From Pseudodesulfovibrio pelocollis (GTDB lineage Bacteria > Desulfobacterota > Desulfovibrionia > Desulfovibrionales > Desulfovibrionaceae), in contig NZ_JASTWE010000027.1 in assembly GCF_030282845.1 (NCBI RefSeq), forward strand, positions 1-50,494: 50,494 bases of DNA, in the 5' to 3' direction. Positions 36,743-46,554 of this stretch are shown piece after piece. Numbering within the stretch: the first letter of the stretch is position 1; each line of letters starts with the position of its first letter. The translations under genes and the position numbers were made by a program. A model generated the notes under the pieces. That model saw only the letters and a list, made by a program, of their open reading frames with translations. It searched no databases and had not been told where the DNA came from.

Positions 36743-38128
36743 ATGAAGACGGGCATATTGGAAGAAAGAAGGGACCAGATCCACAGGACCGGTGAAGGGG
36801 CCATCGACATCGCCTGCAACCGCGAATCCCTGGCCGGGGCGGTCAGCCAGCGGGCCTGCGTCTTCTGCGGCTCGCGCGTGGTGCTCTATCCCATCGCCGA
36901 CGCCCTGCATCTGGTCCACGGTCCCATCGGCTGCGCGGTCTACACCTGGGACATCCGGGGCGCGCTCTCCAGCGGGCCGGAACTGCACCGCCTCTCCTTC
37001 TCCACAGACCTTCAGGAGACAGACGTCATCTTCGGCGGCGAGAAGAAGCTCGAAGCCGCGCTGGACGAGCTCATCGACCGCCACGGCCCCAAGGCCGCCT
37101 TTGTCTACTCCACCTGCATCGTGGGCATCATCGGTGACGACCTGGAGGCCGTGTGCCGCACGATGAGCCAGAAGAAGGGCATCCCGGTGCTGCCGGTCCA
37201 GTCCGAGGGGTTCAAGGGCAGCAAGCGGGAAGGATACCTGGCCGCCTGCAAGGCCATGTTCAAGCTGGTTGGCTCGGGCGACACCTCGGGCATCTCGCCC
37301 GTTTCCGTCAACATCTTCGGCGACTTCAACCTGGCCGGAGAGATATGGATCGTGCGCGATTATTTTCGGCGCATGGGGGTCGAGGTGGTGGCCAACGTCA
37401 CCGGCGACGGCCGGGTGGCCGATATCGGCCGATGCCACGGCGCGGCCCTGAACCTGGTCCAGTGTTCGGGAGCCACCCTCGATCTCGCCAGGATGATGCA
37501 GGAGGAATACGGCACCCCCTTTCTGCGCGTCTCCTACCTTGGCATCGAGGACATGGCCGACTCGCTGTATCAGGTGGCTGATTTCTTCAAGGACGCGGCC
37601 CCGGGCATCGTGGAGCGGACCCAGGAGCTGGTGCGCGACGAGCTGGCCCGGCTCATGCCCGAGCTGGCCCGCTACCGGCGCGACCTGGAGGGCAAGCGGG
37701 TGGCCATGTACGTGGGCGGCTCCTTCAAGGCGTTCTCCCTGGTCAAGGCGTTTCGGCACCTGGGCATGCAGGTGGTCATGGTCGGCTCCCAGACCGGCAC
37801 CAAGGAGGACTACGCCGAACTGGAGCAGATCACCGATCCCGGCACCATCATCGTGGACGACGCCAATCCGCTGGAGCTTTCGGCCTTCATCAAGGAGAAG
37901 GACGTGGACCTCTTTGTGGGCGGGGTCAAGGAACGGCCCATCGCCTACAAGCTGGGCGTGGGATTCTGCGACCACAATCACGAGCGCAAGGAGGCCCTGG
38001 AAGGGTTCGTGGGCATGCTCAATTTCGCCCGCGAGGTCCACGCCTCGGCCATGAGCCCTGTCTGGAACTTTGTCCCGCGCCGCGCGGCCCGCATCGCTGC
38101 GCGCGAACAGGAGGCCGTCAATGAGTAA
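36743..38128 (+). CDS. nifE: FeMo-cofactor scaffold subunit NifE
   Basis: 461 residues. VSQRACVFCGSRVVLYPIADALHLVHGPIGCAVYTWDIRG is very close to the standard NifE N-terminal region, and YSTCIVGIIGDD supplies the third cluster cysteine. NifE pairs with NifN to form the scaffold on which NifB-co is matured to FeMo-co. The start ATG 36743 has GGAGGGAGG upstream; the upstream extension of the frame to 36548 has no protein-like sequence. Its end overlaps nifN by eight bases. Confidence 0.96.
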   Translation: MKTGILEERRDQIHRTGEGAIDIACNRESLAGAVSQRACVFCGSRVVLYPIADALHLVHGPIGCAVYTWDIRGALSSGPELHRLSFSTDLQETDVIFGGEKKLEAALDELIDRHGPKAAFVYSTCIVGIIGDDLEAVCRTMSQKKGIPVLPVQSEGFKGSKREGYLAACKAMFKLVGSGDTSGISPVSVNIFGDFNLAGEIWIVRDYFRRMGVEVVANVTGDGRVADIGRCHGAALNLVQCSGATLDLARMMQEEYGTPFLRVSYLGIEDMADSLYQVADFFKDAAPGIVERTQELVRDELARLMPELARYRRDLEGKRVAMYVGGSFKAFSLVKAFRHLGMQVVMVGSQTGTKEDYAELEQITDPGTIIVDDANPLELSAFIKEKDVDLFVGGVKERPIAYKLGVGFCDHNHERKEALEGFVGMLNFAREVHASAMSPVWNFVPRRAARIAAREQEAVNE

Positions 38129-39509
38129 GTCCGTCATCAAGACCGTGCCCAGGGCAGCCGCCAGGCCCAACTACGTTTCCACCACCAACGCCTGCAAGCT
38201 GTGCACGCCTCTTGGCGCGGCCCTGGCCTTCCGGGGCGTGGAAGGGGCCATCCCGTTTCTGCACGGCTCCCAGGGGTGCGCCACCTACATGCGCCGCTAC
38301 ATCATCTCCCATTTTCGCGAGCCGGTGGACATCGCGTCGTCTGCCCTCGGGGAGAAGAACGCCATCTACGGCGGCGGGCCCAACCTCAAGAAGGGAGTGC
38401 TCAACGTCATGAAAAAGTATGAGCCGACCCTGGTGGGCGTGGCCACCACCTGCCTCACCGAGACCATCGGCGACGACGTGCCCATGATCCTGCACGAGTT
38501 CCGCAAGGAGTTCGGCGATCTCGATCTGCCGGACATCGTCCATGTCTCCACCCCCAGCTACAGCGGCACCCATACCGATGGCTGGCACGGCGCGGTGCGT
38601 TCCCTGGTGGAGCAGTTGTGTGTCGAGAAGACCGCCGACACCGGCCGGGTCAACATCCTGCCCAACATGGTCTCCTGCGAGGACATCCGCCACCTCAAGG
38701 ACATCTGTCGCGATTTCGGCGTCCAGGCCACCATCCTGCCGGACATCTCCGAGACCTTGGATGGCCCGGCCCTGGAGGATTACGTCAAGATTCCCTCGGG
38801 CGGCACGCCCATCGCGGAAATCCGGGAAATGTCCGGGGCGCGGGCCACCATCGAGCTGGGCCGCTGCCTGCCCGCCAGGACCGGCGGGGTCAGCCTGGAG
38901 GCATCCTTCGGGGTGGCCAATCACCGCATCGGCCTGCCCATGGGGCTGCGCGAGTCGGACCGGTTCTTCGAGACCCTTGAGGCCGTCACCGGAAAACCCA
39001 TGCCGCGCCGCTACGAGCTGGAGCGCGGCCGGTTGGTGGACGCCCTGGTGGACGGCCACAAGTATGTCTTTGGCAAGCGGGCCGTGGTCTATGGCGAGGA
39101 GGACTTGGTGGCGGGCCTGTGCGCCTTTCTGGCCGAGATCGGCGTGGACGTGGTCCTGGCCGGAACCGGCTCGCGGGGCAGGGGGCTTGAGCGGGCCGTG
39201 GCCGAGGTCACCGCGGGCGTGGCCCGGGTCGCCCCACAGGTGCGCGAGGGCGTGGACTTCCACGACATGGCCGCAGAGGCCGAGGCGCTGGCGCCCGATC
39301 TGCTCATCGGCCACTCCAAGGGCTACACCTACGCCCGGGGCTGGAACATACCCATGGTGCGCGTCGGCTTTCCCATCCACGACCGGTTCGGCGGGCAGCG
39401 CAGGCTCCATCTGGGCTACAAGGGCGCCCTCGAACTCTTCGACCGCATCGTCAACACGGTGATGGAGAAGAAGCAGACCGACAGCGACGTGGGCTACGGC
39501 TATCTGTAA
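38121..39509 (+). CDS. nifN: FeMo-cofactor scaffold subunit NifN
   Basis: 462 residues of the nitrogenase component 1 family. Typical segments are NACKLCTPLGAALAFRGVEG, LHGSQGCATYMRRYIISHFREP, VGVATTCLTETIGDD, and the C-terminal VRVGFPIHDRFGG. These distinguish NifN from NifK. Start ATG 38121 lies inside the end of nifE with AGGAGG upstream, so NifE and NifN are produced as a pair. Confidence 0.96.
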   Translation: MSKSVIKTVPRAAARPNYVSTTNACKLCTPLGAALAFRGVEGAIPFLHGSQGCATYMRRYIISHFREPVDIASSALGEKNAIYGGGPNLKKGVLNVMKKYEPTLVGVATTCLTETIGDDVPMILHEFRKEFGDLDLPDIVHVSTPSYSGTHTDGWHGAVRSLVEQLCVEKTADTGRVNILPNMVSCEDIRHLKDICRDFGVQATILPDISETLDGPALEDYVKIPSGGTPIAEIREMSGARATIELGRCLPARTGGVSLEASFGVANHRIGLPMGLRESDRFFETLEAVTGKPMPRRYELERGRLVDALVDGHKYVFGKRAVVYGEEDLVAGLCAFLAEIGVDVVLAGTGSRGRGLERAVAEVTAGVARVAPQVREGVDFHDMAAEAEALAPDLLIGHSKGYTYARGWNIPMVRVGFPIHDRFGGQRRLHLGYKGALELFDRIVNTVMEKKQTDSDVGYGYL

Positions 39510-39561
39510 CATCTTTGTTTTTCGACACTTCACTACGGCATCACCAACGCGGGAGCAGATC

Positions 39562-40836
39562 ATGGCAGTCAAGGACATCACCAGGCACCCCTGTTTCAAC
39601 AAGGAAACCGCCGGAAGCTGCGGCCGGGTCCACCTGCCCGTGGCCCCCAAGTGCAACATCCAGTGCAACTACTGCAACCGCAAGTATGACTGCGTCAACG
39701 AGTCGCGTCCGGGTGTGACCAGCGGCATCCTCAAGCCGTTCCAGGCGGCCGAGTACATGGACCAGGTGCTTGCCAAGGAGCCGCGCATCACCGTGGCGGG
39801 CATTGCCGGTCCGGGCGACCCCTTTGCCAATCCCGCCGAGGTCCTGGAGACCATGCGTCTGCTCAACGAGCGCCATCCCGAGCTGCTCTTCTGTCTGTCC
39901 AGCAACGGCATGGGCATCCTGCCGTACCTGGACGACATCGCGGCCCTGGGCGTGTCCCATGTGACCATCACCATCTCGGCCGTGGACCCGGCCATCGGGG
40001 CCAGGATCTATGCCTGGGTCAAGGACGGCAACGTGGTCTACCGGGGCGAGGCGGGCGCGGCCCTGCTGCTGGAGCGCCAGTTGGCCGCCATCAAGGGCCT
40101 CAAGGAGCGCGGCATTGTGGTCAAGATCAATTCCATCATCATTCCGGGCGTCAATGAGGACCACCTGCCCGAGGTGGCCCGGGTGGTGGCCGAGCTGGGG
40201 GCGGACATCCAGAACATGATCCCCCTCAAGCCCACCCAGGACACGCCCTTTGCCGAACTGGGCGAGCCCGGGCGCGAGGTGGTCCTGCCCCTGCGCAAGG
40301 CGGCGGGCGAGCATATCGACCAGATGACCCACTGCAAGCGGTGCCGGGCCGATGCCGTGGGGCTGCTCGGCGATGACCAGTCCGCGGCCCTGTGCGGCAC
40401 GCTCCAGGCTTGTGCCAAGCTCAAGCCTCTGGATGCTGCCATGGCCCGGCCTCATGTGGCCGTGGCCACCCGCGAGGGCATGCTGGTCAACCAGCATCTG
40501 GGCGAGGCCAGGACCTTTCAGATATGGGGACAAAGCGAGAGCGGCGGCTACCGCCTGATCGAGGAGCGCCAGGCCCCGGCGGCAGGCTGCGGCCCCCAGC
40601 GCTGGTCCGACCTGGCCGCGCTGCTCAAGGACTGTCGCGCGGTGGTGGCCGCGGCCATGGGCGAGACCCCGCGCATGCTTCTGGAGGAACACGGCGTGGC
40701 CCCCCACACCGTCACCGGGTTCATTGAGGACGCGCTCCGGGCCATCTACGAGACCGGCGACCTCAAGGCGCTCAAGGGAAGGCGCGGCGGCATCGCGGGC
40801 GGCTGCTGCACCGGCACGGGCGCAAGTTGCGGTTGA
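39562..40836 (+). CDS. nifB: NifB, radical-SAM FeMo-cofactor core synthase with NifX domain
   Basis: 424 residues. It makes NifB-co, the [8Fe-9S-C] precursor of FeMo-co, using radical SAM chemistry. The SAM cluster motif is CNIQCNYC (Cys31, Cys35, Cys38). The N-terminal HPCF, Cys44 and ESRP (47-50) motifs of NifB are present. The C-terminal NifX-like domain (about 295-405, RPHVAVATREGMLVNQHLGEA) is fused as in many bacteria. The tail is Cys-rich (GGCCTGTGASCG). It is the last gene of the operon, followed by a terminator. Confidence 0.97.
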   Translation: MAVKDITRHPCFNKETAGSCGRVHLPVAPKCNIQCNYCNRKYDCVNESRPGVTSGILKPFQAAEYMDQVLAKEPRITVAGIAGPGDPFANPAEVLETMRLLNERHPELLFCLSSNGMGILPYLDDIAALGVSHVTITISAVDPAIGARIYAWVKDGNVVYRGEAGAALLLERQLAAIKGLKERGIVVKINSIIIPGVNEDHLPEVARVVAELGADIQNMIPLKPTQDTPFAELGEPGREVVLPLRKAAGEHIDQMTHCKRCRADAVGLLGDDQSAALCGTLQACAKLKPLDAAMARPHVAVATREGMLVNQHLGEARTFQIWGQSESGGYRLIEERQAPAAGCGPQRWSDLAALLKDCRAVVAAAMGETPRMLLEEHGVAPHTVTGFIEDALRAIYETGDLKALKGRRGGIAGGCCTGTGASCG

Positions 40837-40860
40837 CGAAGCCCGGGAGAAACGCCACCC

Positions 40861-40895
40861 AACCCTCTCCGTGGCCCTGACACGGGGAGGGTTTT
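40861..40895 (+). terminator. Rho-independent terminator of the nif operon
   Basis: AACCCTCTCCGTG (40861-40873) pairs with CACGGGGAGGGTT (40881-40893) with one wobble, followed by TT. It is 24 bases after the nifB stop codon. Confidence 0.75.
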
Positions 40896-40914
40896 CCATA
40901 GGGCTTTTCATACG

Positions 40915-40951
40915 GATGCGCCCCGCTGGTCACGGATCAGCGGGGCGCATC
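40915..40951. terminator. Second, symmetrical hairpin between convergent nifB and nifA
   Basis: GATGCGCCCCGCTG (40915-40928) pairs perfectly over 14 bases with CAGCGGGGCGCATC (40938-40951). It lies between the ends of nifB and nifA and could stop transcription from both sides. T-runs are poor on both strands. Confidence 0.55.
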
Positions 40952-41022
40952 TCTTGGGATGGGGAGGTGTGTGGCGGGAGATTCGTCCCCTTCCCGGCTC
41001 GGATTGCTGGGCGGCGCGGATG

Positions 41023-42594
41023 TCAGCGGATGCGCCGCAGTCTGGCGTGACCCTCGGCGATCATGCTCTCCAGGCCGTATCTCTTGACCCGGTAGCCCAT
41101 CTGCCGGGCCGAGAGGCCCAGCGCCTCGGCCGCCTTGTACTGGACCCAGCCGCTGCGCTCCAGCGCGGCCATGACCTCGTTGCGCTCGACCTCCTTGAGG
41201 GAGGTACAGTGCCCGGGCTCGCCATTGGCGTGGAGCACCTCATGGATCACGGTCGTCTGGCCCGGCGCGAGGTAGGACTTGAGAAATTCCAGGCTGACGC
41301 GCTCGCTGTCGGACATGATCACCAGCCGCTCGATGAGGTTCTGCATCTCGCGCACATTGCCCGGCCAGTCGTAGCGGATCAGGGCGTCGAGCGCCGTGGG
41401 GGTGAAGTGGATGTGGCGGCCGTAGTTCTCGGCCACCTCGCTCAGGAAATGGTTGAGCAGGCCGGTGATGTCCTCCTTTCGCTCGCGCAGGGAGGGCACC
41501 CGGATGGGAAAGACGTTGAGCCGGTAGTAGAGATCGAGCCGGAACTGGCCGTGCTCCACCAGATCGCCCAGGTCGCGGTTGGTGGCGGCCAGGATGCGCA
41601 CGTCGATGTGGCGTGTCCTGTTGGAGCCGAGGCGCTCCAACTCCTTGTCCTGGATGACCCGCAGCAGCTTGGCCTGGAGCGCCATGGGCAGTTCGCCGAT
41701 CTCGTCGAGGAAGAGGGTGCCCTTGTCCGCTTCCTCAAAGCGGCCGGGCCGGGTGCCCGTGGCCCCGGTGAAGGCCCCCTTCTCGTGGCCGAACAGCTCG
41801 GATTCCAGGAGATTGGCCGGAATGGAGGCACAGTTGACCTTGATGAAGGGATGCCCCTGGCGGTCGGAAAGCTCGTGGATGATGCGGGCGATGAGGGTCT
41901 TGCCCACGCCGGATTCGCCAAGGAGCAGCACCGTGGCCCGGGTGGGCGAGACCTTTTCGATCTGCCGCTGCACCTCGACCATGGGCGTGCTCTGGCCCAC
42001 GATGTACGGCCCCTTGGTGTTCTTGGATATCTGGTATTTGAGCGAGGTGTTCTCGCGCTTGATCACGGCCTCGCGCTCCATGATCTTCTCGTTGAGGCTG
42101 ATGAACTGGGCGATGAGGGTGGCCACCACCTTGAGAAAGTCCACGTCCTCCTCAAAGGCTATCTCGTCCTCGAAGAGGCGGTCCACATTGAGCACGCCGA
42201 TGGGCTCGCCGTGCAGGACGATGGGCACGCCGATGAAGGAGATCATGCCCCGGCGGATCTTGCGCGAGCCGGTCTTGTCGAGAAACAGCGGCTCCTTGTC
42301 GATGTCGGGCACGAAGTAGGGCTCGCCGGTCTGGAAGATGCGGCCGGTGACGCCCTCGTCGAGCCGGTAGACCCCGCGCTGTTTCTCCTCCCTTGTCAGG
42401 CCGTAGGAGGCGTTGATGGACAGGTGCCCGGTCTCGGGATCGTAGAGAGAGACCGTGGCCCGCTGCATGCTGAGCTGCTCGGAGAGGATGCCCAGCACGC
42501 CGTCCAGGGCGGATTCGAGATGAAGCGCCTTGTCGATGACCTGGCAGATGGCCAGCAGGGCCGAGAGTTTGAGTCCGTGGACAGTGGGAGCCAT
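41023..42594 (-). CDS. nifA: NifA, nif-specific sigma-54 transcriptional activator
   Basis: 523 residues from ATG 42594 (GTG 42621 would add nine; neither has a clear ribosome binding site). The N-terminal GAF domain spans about 20-165. The AAA+ domain has GESGVGKT (226-233), the sigma-54 contact loop GAFTGA (273-278), LFLDEIGE and the arginine-finger region. The C-terminal helix-turn-helix ends [32 protein letters not shown]. The cysteine-rich linker that makes rhizobial NifA oxygen-sensitive is absent. No nifL is adjacent, so control probably goes through the GAF domain. It should bind TGT-N10-ACA at 30163 and drive nifH and nifV. Confidence 0.95.
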   Translation of the reverse strand: MAPTVHGLKLSALLAICQVIDKALHLESALDGVLGILSEQLSMQRATVSLYDPETGHLSINASYGLTREEKQRGVYRLDEGVTGRIFQTGEPYFVPDIDKEPLFLDKTGSRKIRRGMISFIGVPIVLHGEPIGVLNVDRLFEDEIAFEEDVDFLKVVATLIAQFISLNEKIMEREAVIKRENTSLKYQISKNTKGPYIVGQSTPMVEVQRQIEKVSPTRATVLLLGESGVGKTLIARIIHELSDRQGHPFIKVNCASIPANLLESELFGHEKGAFTGATGTRPGRFEEADKGTLFLDEIGELPMALQAKLLRVIQDKELERLGSNRTRHIDVRILAATNRDLGDLVEHGQFRLDLYYRLNVFPIRVPSLRERKEDITGLLNHFLSEVAENYGRHIHFTPTALDALIRYDWPGNVREMQNLIERLVIMSDSERVSLEFLKSYLAPGQTTVIHEVLHANGEPGHCTSLKEVERNEVMAALERSGWVQYKAAEALGLSARQMGYRVKRYGLESMIAEGHARLRRIR

Positions 42595-42753
42595 GCCCGC
42601 GCCAAGCAAGGTCGATGCCACAATTGGTGTGAGAATAAGATATGCAAAATAGATCGCTTACGCGTAGGCGGCCAAAGTCGTGAGACGACAAAAATGTCAT
42701 ATCGCCGCTTTCAGTGTACATATCTGCAAACTTGGGCCGACGAAATGGGGGGT

Positions 42754-43929
42754 TCATCCGCTTAGGGCATGGGCGCGCATGGCGGCGACGCGTTCGATGT
42801 AGGCCTGCTGGTAGAGGGGTCCGTTGGCGGTGAAGGCGTCGGCCGCCTCCAGGTGGGAGTCGCACCACAGGGCCAGGGCCGGGTTGCGCTGGATGCGGCC
42901 GTACGCCTTGATCATGTGCAGGGTCATGTGACAGACGGGCATGTGGCGGCGGGCCTGCACCAGCAGCTCGGTGCGGTCGCGGCCGAGGTCTGTGAAGAAG
43001 GCGCCCACGGCCTCGGCGCAGCGGTAGTTGGCCCCGGAGGTGAGCAGCTCGAGCATCCGTTCGTCGCCAAGGCGCGACACCCGCCAGTGGGCGCGCCACT
43101 CGGGCCGGATCACCTCATGCTCAAGGTAGTTCACCGTGCCGGTTTCCAGGAACCGGGTCAGGGTGTCGGCCAGCCGGTCGGGCATGGCCCCGATGTGCTC
43201 GATGTCGCGCCGGGCATGCAGGCCGGTGACGCGGCCGTCGGCCTCCTCCAGGGTGATCTTCAGAAACGGGCACTGGCCCTCGATGCGCTTGTCCGATTCG
43301 CTCCAGATGCCGCCGAAGACGCGGTCCATATCTATTATATGAACGTCGGGCAGGTTCAGGCTCCAGCCGTGCAGCGTCTCCCCGGCCCCGCGCGATAGCT
43401 CGGTCCAGCCCTTGAGGTAGGAGAAGGGCTCCGGGCCGAAGGCCGGGTGGGGCGTCAGGCGTGAGAGCACGACCATGGGCACGGCGGGAAAATCCGCGCG
43501 CAGGCGGGAGAGCATCTCGCCGAAGCGGCGCAGATAGGTGGCCGGATTGGGCTCGAACATGCGGCACTCGCGCCGGGCCCAGTCCATCAGCTCGGGCTTG
43601 TCCGTCAGGGCGCGCGGGTCCATGAAGAAGACGTACTTCTCCGCGTTGTGGACAAAGAGCGGCGTGTTCTCGTGAAAGAGGCTCAGGACCATGAGCGAGG
43701 GGGGTGGGTCGTCCGGCCCGATGGGCTCGAACTGGTTCGCAAGCTCGCGGCCGTGCAGGTAGTCCCCAAGGGCCATGTCGCGGTGGATGGCCGCCAGTGA
43801 GCCGGGGATGCCGCTGTGGCTGGGCAGGGTCATGGGCGAGGCGAGGACTCGGTAGGTGCAGCGGTGGCCGCGCCCGGCCATGGCCCGGCTGAGGAAATCG
43901 GCCTGGCAGTTGCCGAGGAAGTAGAGCAT
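42754..43929 (-). CDS. GNCQ-motif protein, WcbI-like (polysaccharide-related putative acetyltransferase/hydrolase)
   Basis: 391 residues, soluble, no signal peptide. It begins MLYFLGNCQADFL; the GNCQ motif close to the N-terminus is the signature of the WcbI/SGNH-like family linked to capsule and surface polysaccharide modification. Further segments, HENTPLFVHNAEKYVFFMDPRAL and VHIIDMDRVFGG, are consistent with an alpha/beta hydrolase-like core, and the C-terminal 120 residues are helical. No polysaccharide genes are in the window, so the role is open. AAGGA lies upstream of ATG 43929. It is between nifA and pstS, transcribed like nifA. Confidence 0.5.
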   Translation of the reverse strand: MLYFLGNCQADFLSRAMAGRGHRCTYRVLASPMTLPSHSGIPGSLAAIHRDMALGDYLHGRELANQFEPIGPDDPPPSLMVLSLFHENTPLFVHNAEKYVFFMDPRALTDKPELMDWARRECRMFEPNPATYLRRFGEMLSRLRADFPAVPMVVLSRLTPHPAFGPEPFSYLKGWTELSRGAGETLHGWSLNLPDVHIIDMDRVFGGIWSESDKRIEGQCPFLKITLEEADGRVTGLHARRDIEHIGAMPDRLADTLTRFLETGTVNYLEHEVIRPEWRAHWRVSRLGDERMLELLTSGANYRCAEAVGAFFTDLGRDRTELLVQARRHMPVCHMTLHMIKAYGRIQRNPALALWCDSHLEAADAFTANGPLYQQAYIERVAAMRAHALSG

Positions 43930-44041
43930 GTGCGTGTCCTTGCGGGTTGACGTTGCCCGCGCTATCGGCGGATTCGCTTCGGGGCATGAGGGCGGTGGGG
44001 ACGATTGAGCCGTGGGCGCAAATGCGACATGTCACCAAAGC

Positions 44042-44070
44042 GTAACAGCCGTCCCATTGTGCTGTAACAG
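44042..44070. promoter_or_regulatory. Direct repeat upstream of pstS, candidate PhoB box
   Basis: GTAACAG occurs at 44042 and 44064, exactly 22 bases (two helical turns) apart; the complement CTGTTAC resembles the CTGT(C/T)A half of the Pho box. A possible -10 box (TAGTGT, 44079-44084) follows nine bases later, as expected for a PhoB-dependent pstS promoter. The middle 11-base unit is a poor match, so this is tentative. Confidence 0.4.
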
Positions 44071-44143
44071 AGTGGGGCTAGTGTCACCTCAGCCAAACAT
44101 GGAATTCCTGTTTTTTACAAACATCTTTTGAGGAGACCCCTAC

Positions 44144-45184
44144 ATGCGTAAATTTGTCAAGCTGCTCGTCGCTGTCGCCATTCTCACCTTTGGTGCCAGC
44201 ATGGCCCACGCCCGCGATCAGATCAAGATCGTCGGCTCCAGCACCGTGTTCCCGTTCTCCAGCTATGTGGCCGAGGAGTTCGGCGCCACCACCCAGTTCA
44301 AGTCCCCGGTGGTCGAGTCCGTCGGTTCGGGCGGCGGGTTCAAGCTCTTCGTCCAGGGCGCGGGCATGGACACCCCGGACATCACCAACGCCTCGCGCCG
44401 CATGAAGACCTCCGAGTGGGATGCTGCCCAGGCCGCTGGCGTTACCGAGATCACCGAAGTGCTCATCGGCTACGACGGCATCGCCGTGGCCCAGAATGTT
44501 GCGAACCCCGACTTCTCCATCTCCCTCGCCGAATTGGCCCTGGCCACCATGGAGATGGTGCCCGTGGACGGCAAGCTGGTGAAGAACCCCTACACCACCT
44601 GGGACCAGATCAATCCGGCCCTGCCCAAGCGCAAGATCGTCTTCTACGGCCCGCCGACCTCTTCCGGCACCCGCGACGCCTTTGCCGAGATGGTCATCGG
44701 CCACTACGCCAAGGCCAACGGCGCGCTCTACGACGCCATCTCCCCCAAGGGCAAGGGCGAGAACTACAGTGCCGTGCGCCAGGACGGTGCCTATGTGCCC
44801 GCCGGTGAAAACGACAACCTCATTGTCCAGAGGCTGACCAAGGACATGGACGCCTTCGGCATCTTCGGCTACTCCTTCCTGGGCGAGAACACCGATCGCA
44901 TCAAAGGAGCCAAGATCAACGGCGTGGACCCCGAGCCCAAGGCCATTGCCGACGGCTCCTACCCCATCTCCCGCTCCCTGTTCTTCTACATCAAGAAGGC
45001 CCATCTCGATAAGGTCCCTGGCATGAAGGAATACGTCGAGCTGTTCATGAGCGAAAAGATGATCGGCACCAACGGCCTGCTCAAGCGCATCGGTCTGGTG
45101 CCCCTGGCCGACGACCTTCGCGCCAAGGTCCAGAAGGACGTGCTGTCCTACAAGAACCTGACCCTGGAAGACCTGAAGAAGTAA
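44144..45184 (+). CDS. pstS: Phosphate ABC transporter periplasmic binding protein (PstS)
   Basis: 346 residues with a signal peptide (1-23, ending AHA). Phosphate-binding motifs IKIVGSSTVFPF (about 28-39), ESVGSGGGFKLF and TSSGTRDAF are in place; the serine and arginine residues of these loops normally bind phosphate. It captures inorganic phosphate in the periplasm and delivers it to PstCA. GAGGAG lies upstream of ATG 44144. A strong hairpin separates it from pstC, which is usual and allows excess binding protein. Confidence 0.95.
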   Translation: MRKFVKLLVAVAILTFGASMAHARDQIKIVGSSTVFPFSSYVAEEFGATTQFKSPVVESVGSGGGFKLFVQGAGMDTPDITNASRRMKTSEWDAAQAAGVTEITEVLIGYDGIAVAQNVANPDFSISLAELALATMEMVPVDGKLVKNPYTTWDQINPALPKRKIVFYGPPTSSGTRDAFAEMVIGHYAKANGALYDAISPKGKGENYSAVRQDGAYVPAGENDNLIVQRLTKDMDAFGIFGYSFLGENTDRIKGAKINGVDPEPKAIADGSYPISRSLFFYIKKAHLDKVPGMKEYVELFMSEKMIGTNGLLKRIGLVPLADDLRAKVQKDVLSYKNLTLEDLKK

Positions 45185-45197
45185 CGTCACCGTATCC

Positions 45198-45232
45198 GAA
45201 AGAGACCGGCCCGCTTCGGGCCGGTCTCTTTC
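45198..45232 (+). terminator. Hairpin between pstS and pstC (attenuating terminator)
   Basis: GAAAGAGACCGGCCCG (45198-45213) and CGGGCCGGTCTCTTTC (45217-45232) form a perfect 16-base stem with a 3-base loop. The descending arm ends in TCTCTTTC, so it should end many transcripts after pstS and let a part continue into pstC. Confidence 0.75.
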
Positions 45233-45318
45233 GACGTTGATCGGTCCATCGCAACAAGACCCAAAAGATCGGCTGCCGGCGTGCGCTCCATGCCCCGGCG
45301 GCCGGAACAGAGGCGACA

Positions 45319-46545
45319 GTGGATACAGGAACCATTTTTCTCTACCTCGGATGCGGCCTGCTGCCCCTTGCGGTAGTGGCCTATTTTCTGGCCACCAAAA
45401 AAACCTTCTCGGCCCGGTTCGAGGGGGAAAAATTTCAATCCACCCCGGGCAGCTATGGCTGGTACGCGGTGGTCTGCACCCTTTCGCCCGCCCTGCTGGC
45501 CTCGGTGTTGGCCGCCGTGCTTCAGTTGGTGGGGCTGGTGGAGGTGCCGGGCTCGGCCCTGGTGGCCACGGCCCTGGTCCTGGCTGCGGGCGGGCTCTAC
45601 CTCGGCGTGATGGCGGTCAAGCCGACCCTGCGTGCGCGGGCAAAGGTGGAACAGGTGGTGGTCAGGCTGCTCTTCGCGGCCTCCCTCGTCTCCATCCTGA
45701 CCACCATCGGCATCGTCCTCTCGGTGATCTTCGAGGCCATGCGCTTCTTCCAGATTGTCAGCATCTGGGACTTCATCACCGGCACCAACTGGAGCCCGGA
45801 CGGCGTTTCGGCGGGCGATTCGGACGTCAAGGGCATGTTCGGCTCCATCCCGCTCTTTGCGGGTACCTTCATGATCACGGCCATCGCCATGGTGGTGGCC
45901 ATCCCCATCGGGCTGTTCGCGGCCATCTGCACGGCCGAGTATGCCTCGCCGACCTTTCGCAAGGTGGCCAAGCCCGCCCTGGAAATCCTGGCGGGCATCC
46001 CCACCGTGGTCTACGGCTTTTTCGCGGCCATCACGGTCAGTCCCCTGGTGGTCAGCGCGGCGGATTATTTCGGCCTACAGGCTGACTACACCAACGCCCT
46101 GGCTCCCGGGCTGGTCATGGGGGTGATGATCATCCCCTTTGTCTCGTCCCTGTCCGACGACGTCATCACCTCGGTGCCCAACTCCCTGCGCGAAGGCTCG
46201 CTGGCCATGGGCGCATACCAGTCCGAGACCATCAAGACCGTGGTCCTGCCCGCCGCATTGCCGGGCATCGTCTCCGCCTTTCTCCTGGCCGTGTCGCGGG
46301 CGGTGGGCGAGACCATGATCGTGGTCATGGCAGCCGGACTGCAGGCCAACCTGACCTGGAACCCGCTGGAGGGCATGACCACCGTCACCGTGCGCATCGT
46401 GGACGCCCTGACCGGCGACCAGGCCTTTGACAGCCCCGAGACCCTTGCGGCCTATGGCCTTGGGCTCATGCTTCTGGTGGTCACTTTGGTTCTCAACGTC
46501 GTTTCGCTGGTGGTCATCCGGCGGTTCAGACAGCAATACGAATAG
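45319..46545 (+). CDS. pstC: Phosphate ABC transporter permease PstC
   Basis: 408 residues. An N-terminal extension of about 110 residues holds three membrane helices (of the PstC N-terminal domain type found in several Proteobacteria). The six-helix permease core follows, with the cytoplasmic EAA loop SLREGSLAMGAYQSETIKTVVLPAALPGI. AEYASPTFRKVAKPALEILAGIPTVVYGFFA is also a PstC hallmark. GTG start with GAGG upstream. It pairs with PstA; the ATPase PstB is not in the window. Confidence 0.93.
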   Translation: MDTGTIFLYLGCGLLPLAVVAYFLATKKTFSARFEGEKFQSTPGSYGWYAVVCTLSPALLASVLAAVLQLVGLVEVPGSALVATALVLAAGGLYLGVMAVKPTLRARAKVEQVVVRLLFAASLVSILTTIGIVLSVIFEAMRFFQIVSIWDFITGTNWSPDGVSAGDSDVKGMFGSIPLFAGTFMITAIAMVVAIPIGLFAAICTAEYASPTFRKVAKPALEILAGIPTVVYGFFAAITVSPLVVSAADYFGLQADYTNALAPGLVMGVMIIPFVSSLSDDVITSVPNSLREGSLAMGAYQSETIKTVVLPAALPGIVSAFLLAVSRAVGETMIVVMAAGLQANLTWNPLEGMTTVTVRIVDALTGDQAFDSPETLAAYGLGLMLLVVTLVLNVVSLVVIRRFRQQYE

Positions 46546-46554
46546 GCGGGCGTC

